DNA of 8,107 bases, taken from NCBI GenBank assembly GCA_021203115.1, contig JAJQBV010000007.1:1-8107 (forward strand). Reading direction: 5' to 3'. Under the pieces are notes generated by a model. The model worked only from the letters and a program-made list of their open reading frames with translations, had not been told where the DNA came from and searched no databases. The first letter of the stretch is position 1. Every line of letters begins with the position of its first letter. Below, one piece after another: positions 1-4,472 of the stretch. The DNA is from Clostridiales bacterium. GTDB lineage: Bacteria; Bacillota; Clostridia; Lachnospirales; Lachnospiraceae. Position numbers and translations under genes: made by a program.

Positions 1-249
1 CTCCTGCAGCGCCTCGTTCTCCTCCTGAAGCGCCTGCTTGGATACAAAGAGATCCTGCGCGTCCTTTAACAGACTCCCGACATAATTAATGCCCTTCTGC
101 ATCGGCACGATCACATAGCCGACGGCAGTGTTCGCCGCCGCGCTGGAAAAAGAAAGCTTCACACTGCATCCGATGATCACAAGACAGAAAATTGACATGA
201 TCAGCAAAATATATTTTGCAGGGAAATTTTTTTTCTTTTTACGATTCAT
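1..249 (-). CDS. mreC: MreC, rod shape-determining protein (N-terminal 83 residues, cut by window edge)
   Basis: MreC is a bitopic membrane protein that links the MreB filament inside the cell to the peptidoglycan synthesis machinery outside. The 83 visible residues have the expected architecture: a short basic cytoplasmic tail (NRKKKK, residues 2-7), one hydrophobic membrane segment at about residues 13-30 (YILLIMSIFCLVIIG), then an extracytoplasmic stretch that becomes heptad-like from about residue 60 (LLKDAQDLF, KQALQEENEALQE), matching the dimerising coiled coil of the family. The ATG at 249 lies 15 nt after the mreB stop and is preceded by GAGG about 10 nt upstream. The rest of the protein, including the beta-rich C-terminal domain, is beyond position 1. 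Identification rests on this architecture plus the position directly after radC-mreB. Codons 4-8 form an A-rich tract that includes eight consecutive A. Confidence 0.9.
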   Translation of the reverse strand, partial: MNRKKKKNFPAKYILLIMSIFCLVIIGCSVKLSFSSAAANTAVGYVIVPMQKGINYVGSLLKDAQDLFVSKQALQEENEALQE

Positions 250-264
250 AGAAAAACTGCCTCG

Positions 265-1278
265 TTATCTGAAAATTCTGGTTCTCATGCTGTAGGCGAG
301 GTGTTTGAACTTTTCGCTGGTCACGACAAGGCTCAATCCCCGAACCACAGTCTCATCCGGATCCTCGCAGGTATTGACGGAGATATTGGTGATCTCCGTA
401 AACAGTTTATCCATATCGGCAACCTTTGAACCGCCTCCGGTCAGATAAATACCGGAGTGGATGATATCGCGGGAGAGCTCCGGCGGAGTCTTCTCCAGAA
501 TCATCTTGATCGAATTGCAGATGGACGCCAGGCTGTCCTTCATCGCCTCATACACGATCGACGCATCGATCTGCATCTCGATGGGAAGGCCGCTGACGAC
601 ATCCAGACCGACCACCGTGAGCGCATCCTCCCTCCCGGGCAGAGCGCTGCCGATCTCCTCCTTCAGCTGCATCGCCGTTTTCTGTCCGATCACCAGATTG
701 AACGTCTTTTTAATATAGGAGATGATGGACTCGTCCAGACGGTTTCCGCCGAAATGGAGAAGGTCGCTGATGACCAGCCCGCCAAGGGAAATCACGGAAA
801 TCTCCGTCGTATCCGCCCCCATATCGACCACCATAATTCCGGTCGGTTCATTGACATCCAGATCCAGCCCCACGGCATCCGCGATCGGTTTGTCGCAGAG
901 CAGGACAGAGCGCGGTTTTATCTTACTCTTGTAAAATAGGTCGAAAAAGGCCTTTTTCTCCACCTCCGTGATATCCGTCGGAACCGCGACAATGAACTCC
1001 GACCCCCGGACATGTCCCTTCGCCGTCTTCTCGAGAAGCTTCTGAATCATGGTCTGGACGTTGTTATAGTCCGCAATCACGCCGCCCACCACGGGGAAGG
1101 ACACCTGTATCGTGTCCGGTGCCTTCTCATACATGGCGTAGGCATTGTCACCGTAGGCGTAAAGCTGATTCTTATTGATGATGGAGATGGTATTTTTCTC
1201 CTTGATAATTTTGTTGGAATGTTTGCTGTAAATCTTCAGATTGCATGTTCCGAGATCAACGCCGTATACGTTTGCTAT
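265..1278 (-). CDS. mreB: MreB-family actin-like cell-shape protein, probable ATA start
   Basis: MreB is the bacterial actin homologue that forms membrane-bound filaments directing lateral wall synthesis. From the proposed ATA start (1278-1276) the protein is 337 residues, the usual family length. Visible motifs are phosphate-1 loop GVDLGTCN (residues 6-13), GVIADY (about 66-71), VPTDITEVEKKAF (about 99-111), phosphate-2 VVDMGADTTEISVISLGG (about 150-167), KEEIGSALPG (about 206-215) and the adenosine motif IYLTGGGSK (about 277-285). The first ATG in frame (1134) would remove the phosphate-1 loop, so it cannot be the true start. The frame is closed by a TGA at 1299-1297, and between that stop and the DLGT motif there is no ATG, GTG, TTG or CTG. 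ATA gives MANVYGVDLGT, the N-terminus I would expect, and AGGGAG lies 6 nt upstream. Phosphate-2 reads GADT where the classical family has GGGT, so this is a divergent MreB. It sits between radC and mreC, the standard Firmicute place. An ACG at 1293 is a poorer alternative start, and an ATG-to-ATA mutation or sequence error is also possible. Confidence 0.9.
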   Translation of the reverse strand: MANVYGVDLGTCNLKIYSKHSNKIIKEKNTISIINKNQLYAYGDNAYAMYEKAPDTIQVSFPVVGGVIADYNNVQTMIQKLLEKTAKGHVRGSEFIVAVPTDITEVEKKAFFDLFYKSKIKPRSVLLCDKPIADAVGLDLDVNEPTGIMVVDMGADTTEISVISLGGLVISDLLHFGGNRLDESIISYIKKTFNLVIGQKTAMQLKEEIGSALPGREDALTVVGLDVVSGLPIEMQIDASIVYEAMKDSLASICNSIKMILEKTPPELSRDIIHSGIYLTGGGSKVADMDKLFTEITNISVNTCEDPDETVVRGLSLVVTSEKFKHLAYSMRTRIFR

Positions 1279-1310
1279 CGCACTCTCCCTCGTTTCTCAA
1301 ATAGTCTCAT
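1275..1310 (-). CDS. Possible 11-codon coupling mini-ORF between radC and mreB
   Basis: An ATG at 1310 overlaps the radC stop as ATGA. It opens the frame MRLFEKRGRVR and ends in TAG at 1277-1275. That TAG shares two bases with the proposed ATA start of mreB (sequence ATAG). Four of the eleven residues are arginine, encoded by AGA or CGA. The arrangement would let a ribosome ending radC re-start on the mini-ORF, stop on top of the mreB start and reinitiate there. The mini-ORF has no strong SD of its own, so it would depend on coupling. The geometry is visible in the sequence; translation of the mini-ORF is inference, and it could be chance. Confidence 0.25.
   Translation of the reverse strand: MRLFEKRGRVR
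1285..1290 (-). promoter_or_regulatory. Shine-Dalgarno site deciding the mreB start
   Basis: AGGGAG (within GAGGGAGAG) is followed by the six-base spacer AGTGCG and then ATA at 1278. This is ideal spacing for a ribosome binding site, and no ATG, GTG or TTG in the mreB frame lies near it. It is the main reason for choosing ATA as the initiation codon. The site also lies inside the coding part of an 11-codon mini-ORF (1310-1275). Confidence 0.55.
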
Positions 1311-2011
1311 ATGTCGTGACAGGCCAGAAGGCCTTCCTCACAAAAGCTGAAAAAGCAGTTATCTCCGATGATAATGTGATCCATGAGCGGAATCCCCAGA
1401 AGCTGCCCGCATTGGCCGAGCCGCGAGGTGACATCGATGTCCTCCCTGCTTGGCTCCGGATCCCCGCTCGGATGATTGTGCAGCAGGATGAGAAACTCTG
1501 CCCGGCTGCGCAGTGCCGTCCGGAAAATCTCTCCCGGAGAAATCAGCGACGCGTTGGATGTGCCCACCGAGATCACCTCATCACCGAGAAGCATATTTTT
1601 GCGGTCAAACATGGCCAGAACCAGCACTTCCTTCGCCTCATGCCGCATGCGCTCCATATAATAGGCCGCGATTTCCTCCGGTCCGGACAGGACCGGACTT
1701 ACATGCCGGGATGCCGCCGCAATCCGCCGGGAAAGCTCGCCCACGCATTTGAGCTGAACCGCCTTGACCGGGCCGATGCCGCGGATCTGTGTCAGCTCCT
1801 TCGCGGAGAGATGGATCAGGTTTAAGATGCCGTCCGGTCCGGCGTTTAAAACGCGCGCGGCCAGATCGGTACACCGTTCTCCGGCCGAACCAGTGCGGAT
1901 GACCACACTGATCAGCTCCGCGTCCGACAGGGCGGCTGCCCCGCGGCTCAAACACTTTTCATAGGGCCGTTCCGGATCCGGAAGCTCCTTCATCGTCAAT
2001 GTTTTGTTCAT
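1307..2011 (-). CDS. radC: RadC family protein (UPF0758, JAB1/MPN domain)
   Basis: The 234-residue protein has the standard RadC length and layout. The N-terminal family region begins MKELPDPERPYEK (residues 7-19) and continues through ALSDAELISVVIRTG (27-41). A helix-hairpin-helix-like segment follows (LSAKELTQIRGIGPVKAVQL, 68-87). The C-terminal MPN/JAMM domain carries HNHPSGDPEPSREDID, with the metal ligands H178, H180 and D191 intact, and the expected hydrophobic strands around it. The biochemical role of RadC is unsettled: the original link to DNA repair in E. coli was withdrawn, and the fold suggests a zinc hydrolase. The start at 2011 is preferred over M7 because AGGA lies six bases before it. 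It is the first gene of the left-hand transcription unit, directly after a good promoter, and its TGA overlaps a downstream ATG (ATGA). Confidence 0.95.
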   Translation of the reverse strand: MNKTLTMKELPDPERPYEKCLSRGAAALSDAELISVVIRTGSAGERCTDLAARVLNAGPDGILNLIHLSAKELTQIRGIGPVKAVQLKCVGELSRRIAAASRHVSPVLSGPEEIAAYYMERMRHEAKEVLVLAMFDRKNMLLGDEVISVGTSNASLISPGEIFRTALRSRAEFLILLHNHPSGDPEPSREDIDVTSRLGQCGQLLGIPLMDHIIIGDNCFFSFCEEGLLACHDI

Positions 2012-2044
2012 AGGATGTCCTGTCTACTCTCTCCTGATGCGGAC

Positions 2045-2056
2045 ATGATACATCAT
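2045..2056. repeat. 5-bp inverted repeat over the -10 box and predicted start site
   Basis: ATGAT and ATCAT are perfect 5-base arms around two bases, overlapping five bases of the -10 box and reaching the predicted transcription start. It could be half of an operator together with the neighbouring 7-bp dyad, or merely a by-product of the AT-rich promoter. Its short arms keep confidence low. Confidence 0.25.
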
Positions 2057-2080
2057 ACCATAAAACATTTTTTATGTACA
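2052..2080 (-). promoter_or_regulatory. Predicted sigma-A promoter for radC-mreB-mreC
   Basis: On the minus strand a -35 box TGTACA (2080-2075, four of six matches to TTGACA) is separated by exactly 17 bases from a -10 box TATGAT (2057-2052, five of six matches to TATAAT). The bases just before the -10 read TGG, giving an extended -10 (TGNTATGAT). Transcription should begin near 2045, leaving a leader of about 34 nt before the radC ATG. Box match, spacing, extended -10 and position in an otherwise empty 92-nt gap make this the best promoter in the window. Confidence 0.7.
2059..2076. repeat. 7-bp inverted repeat inside the promoter spacer
   Basis: CATAAAA and TTTTATG form perfect 7-base arms around a 4-base centre (CATT on the plus strand). 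The dyad fills the spacer between the -35 and -10 boxes and touches both the end of the -35 box and the extended -10 TG. This is a common position for a repressor operator, but the arms are AT-rich and could arise by chance. No regulator gene is visible in the window. Confidence 0.35.
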
Positions 2081-2085
2081 CCGGT

Positions 2086-2101
2086 AAAAAAGTGAACTTT
2101 T
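2086..2101 (-). terminator. Weak possible terminator after the YnbB-type gene
   Basis: Three bases beyond the stop codon the minus strand reads AAAAG-TTCA-CTTTT followed by two more T, a 5-bp stem with a 4-nt loop running into a T tract. The stem has a single G-C pair, so it would be a poor intrinsic terminator on its own. Its place between the end of one transcription unit and the promoter of the next is the main support. Confidence 0.25.
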
Positions 2102-2103
2102 CT

Positions 2104-3393
2104 TTAAATGTTTATCAATCCCGCCTCCGCCAGCTTCTGCACCGACATCAAAATACCGAGCTTCGCATGGTGCCAGGTCAGGCCGCCCTGGAAATAGACC
2201 GCATAGGGCGGACGGATCGGCGCGTCTGCGCTGAGCTCGATGGAGGATCCCTGAACGAACGCCCCTGCCGCCATGATCACCTGACTGTCATACCCCGGCA
2301 TATCCCACGGCTCCGGCATGGCAAACGAGTCCACCGGCGCCGCGGCCTGGATGCCCTGACAGAAAGCGATGACGCCCTCCGCCGATCCCAGTGTCACAGC
2401 CTGAATGATATCGTGGCGTTCCTCCGCTCCTCCCGGAATCACCGGAAACCCGAGCTTCTCATAAATATTTGCGGCAAAAACCGCGCCCTTTAATGCGCCG
2501 CTCACCACCAGAGGCGCCTGAAAAAGTCCCTGATAGAAGGAACGGGTCACGCCGAGGGACGCCCCCACTTCCCTTCCGAGTCCCGGCGCGGTCAGACGGC
2601 ACGCCGCGTTTTCCACACATTCCTTTTTCCCGACGATGTACCCGCCGATGAGCGCCAGTCCGCCGCCCGGATTTTTGATCAGGGAGCCCACCATCATATC
2701 CGCTCCCACATTCAGCGGCTCCCGCTCCTCCACAAACTCTCCGTAGCAGTTGTCAACCATGCAGATCACATCCGGTTTCACCGATTTCACAAAGGCGATC
2801 AGCTCCCCGATCTGTTCGACGGAGAAGGACGGACGGGTCTGATAACCCTTGGAACGCTGGATCGTCACGATCCGGGTGCGGTCGTTGATGGCGTTCCGGA
2901 TGCCCTCATAGTCAAAGTCACGGTTGTTGAGGAGGTCCACCTGCCGGTAAACGATCCCGTATTCCGCCAGTGATCCTCTGGACGGGCGGATTCCGATGAC
3001 CTCCTCCAGCGTGTCGTAGGGCTTCCCCACCGGGGAGAGCAGCTCATCGCCCGGTCTCAGATTGGACATCAGCGCCAGCGCCAGCGCGTGCGTGCCGCAG
3101 GTAATCTGCGGACGGACCAGCGCCGCCTCCCCGCCGAAGCAGGCGGCGTAAACTGCCTCCAGCGTGTCCCGCCCGTGATCATCGTACCCGTAGCCGGAGG
3201 AGGCGTGAAAACACTCCGCACTGACACGGCAGTCCTGCATGGCCCGGATGACCTTTAACTGGTTGTACTCCGCCGTCCGGTCGATCTTTTCAAAGCGCTC
3301 CTGCAGCGAATTCTCAATCTGACTTGCAAAATCATAGACCGCGGATGAAATCCCCATCCTGCGGTACTGGTTTTTTATCGTTTCCTCTGTCAT
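2104..3393 (-). CDS. ynbB: YnbB-type PLP-dependent enzyme (methionine gamma-lyase / 'aluminium resistance' family)
   Basis: This 429-residue protein is full length for the family annotated as aluminium resistance or methionine gamma-lyase-related (YnbB in Bacillus subtilis), a fold-type I pyridoxal-phosphate enzyme. Visible landmarks are SGYGYDDHGRDTLE (residues 66-79), ITCGTHALALAL (97-108, cofactor phosphate region), MVDNCYGEF (212-220, with D214 expected to contact the pyridine nitrogen) and SLIKNPGGGLA (237-247, with K240 the probable Schiff-base lysine). The C-terminal YAVYFQGGLTWHHAKLGI stretch (about 398-414) also looks family-typical. The substrate is not established; the lyase name is by homology to cystathionine/methionine gamma-lyases. 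The ATG at 3393 has AGAGGAG about 9-11 bases upstream and lies 26 nt after the miaA stop, so the two are likely co-transcribed. Close linkage of miaA and ynbB is also known in Bacillus. Family assignment is firm, substrate is not. Confidence 0.9.
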   Translation of the reverse strand: MTEETIKNQYRRMGISSAVYDFASQIENSLQERFEKIDRTAEYNQLKVIRAMQDCRVSAECFHASSGYGYDDHGRDTLEAVYAACFGGEAALVRPQITCGTHALALALMSNLRPGDELLSPVGKPYDTLEEVIGIRPSRGSLAEYGIVYRQVDLLNNRDFDYEGIRNAINDRTRIVTIQRSKGYQTRPSFSVEQIGELIAFVKSVKPDVICMVDNCYGEFVEEREPLNVGADMMVGSLIKNPGGGLALIGGYIVGKKECVENAACRLTAPGLGREVGASLGVTRSFYQGLFQAPLVVSGALKGAVFAANIYEKLGFPVIPGGAEERHDIIQAVTLGSAEGVIAFCQGIQAAAPVDSFAMPEPWDMPGYDSQVIMAAGAFVQGSSIELSADAPIRPPYAVYFQGGLTWHHAKLGILMSVQKLAEAGLINI

Positions 3394-3419
3394 GGCAATC
3401 TTCTCTCCTCTGAAAAAAT

Positions 3420-4373
3420 TTAAACGATTCCCGATTTTCTCAGCTTCCCCAGAATCTCGTCGAGAATCTCCTTTTCCCCCGCAAAACCGGATTTCTCAAT
3501 CCAGATCACGTCCTTCTCCCGCCGGAACCACGTAAGCTGCCGTTTCGCGAAATGGCGCGTGTCCCGCTTCAGGACGCGCACCGCCTCCTCATACGGAGTT
3601 TCCTCGTCCAGCCATGCCATAATCTCCTTGTACCCGAGTCCCTGCATGGAAACCATCCCACGGTGATACCCTTTCGCGCGGAGGGCTTTGACCTCATCGA
3701 CCAGCCCGTCCGCCAGCATCCGGTCGACCCGGCGGTCGATCCGCTCATAGACCCTTTCGCGGTCGTCATTTAAGACGAAATAGCAGAAATTGTAGGGCGA
3801 CTCCTTCTGCCGCTCCCTCTCGTTGTGCGCGGAGATCGGCTCTCCGGATTTCTCGTAAAATTCCAGTGCGCGGATCACCCGCTTCACATTATTCTCATGA
3901 ATCGCCTCCGCCGACGCCGGATCCACGCGGCGAAGCCTCTCGTGGAGGGCATGGGCGCCCTCCTGATCTGCAATGCGCTCCAGCTCCTCTCGAAAGGCCG
4001 GATCGCCGTCCTGCTCCGTGAAATCGATATCATAGAGCAGCGCCTGAATATAGAACCCGGTTCCGCCCACGACGATTGGGATCCGCCCCACGGCATAAAT
4101 CTGCGCCAGCGCCTGCCGCGCCATCTCCTGAAAGCGCACGACATGAAACTCCTCGTCCGGATCCAAAACGTCGATCAAATAATGGGGAACCCCGCCCATC
4201 TCCGCCGCCGTGATCTTGGCGGAACCGATATCCATGCCGCGGTATACCTGCATGGAATCCGCGGAGATGACAGCCCCGCCGATCGCCTTCGCGAGTGCGA
4301 TCGACAGGTCGGTCTTCCCGACGGCGGTCGGTCCGGTCAGAATGACCAGCGGCTTTTTCTCCTGCTTTTCCAT
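3420..4373 (-). CDS. miaA: tRNA dimethylallyltransferase MiaA
   Basis: MiaA transfers the dimethylallyl group from DMAPP to N6 of adenosine 37 in tRNAs reading codons that start with U, the first step towards ms2i6A. The 317-residue protein matches family size. It has the P-loop GPTAVGKT (residues 14-21), the DSMQVYRGMDIGSAK block (39-53) holding the catalytic aspartate and substrate contacts, VVGGTGFYIQALL (101-113), NNVKRVIRALEFYEKSGEP (161-179), GLGYKE (245-250) and the C-terminal tRNA-binding signature RHFAKRQLTWFRRE (273-286). The ATG at 4373 begins just before the P-loop, with GAGGG about eight bases upstream. It follows mutL at 99 nt and precedes the YnbB-type gene at 26 nt. Linkage of miaA to mutL is widespread in bacteria. 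Nothing in the gene looks damaged. Confidence 0.97.
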   Translation of the reverse strand: MEKQEKKPLVILTGPTAVGKTDLSIALAKAIGGAVISADSMQVYRGMDIGSAKITAAEMGGVPHYLIDVLDPDEEFHVVRFQEMARQALAQIYAVGRIPIVVGGTGFYIQALLYDIDFTEQDGDPAFREELERIADQEGAHALHERLRRVDPASAEAIHENNVKRVIRALEFYEKSGEPISAHNERERQKESPYNFCYFVLNDDRERVYERIDRRVDRMLADGLVDEVKALRAKGYHRGMVSMQGLGYKEIMAWLDEETPYEEAVRVLKRDTRHFAKRQLTWFRREKDVIWIEKSGFAGEKEILDEILGKLRKSGIV

Positions 4374-4472
4374 CTCTCACACCCTCACTTAGTACAGCGT
4401 ATCGAAAACCCTTGTGCAAATAATCTGGTTATTTTCCCGATAGCACAGAGGAAAAATCCTCAGCGTAGCCCG
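4374..4472 (-). other. mutL-miaA intergenic gap with small hairpin
   Basis: This is the largest gap in the window (99 nt). It contains a perfect 5-bp stem GAGGA-TTTT-TCCTC (4461-4448) eleven bases after the mutL stop. No T run follows the stem, so it is not a convincing terminator. Further on, TTGCAC (4419-4414) and TGTACT (4396-4391) sit 17 bases apart, a weak promoter-like pair (three and four of six consensus matches). A secondary promoter for miaA is possible but poorly supported. Confidence 0.3.

Noticed and set aside
265..1134. mreB starting at the first ATG (1134)
   Set aside because: This would delete the first 48 residues including the DLGT phosphate-1 loop, which is clearly encoded upstream in the same open frame.
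4030..4419. 129-codon minus-strand frame overlapping the miaA start
   Set aside because: It is a different frame of the same strand as miaA; the P-loop and all MiaA motifs lie in the miaA frame.
4391..4419. Promoter for miaA (TTGCAC - 17 - TGTACT)
   Set aside because: Spacing is right, but both boxes match the consensus poorly (three and four of six), so it is mentioned only under the intergenic gap.
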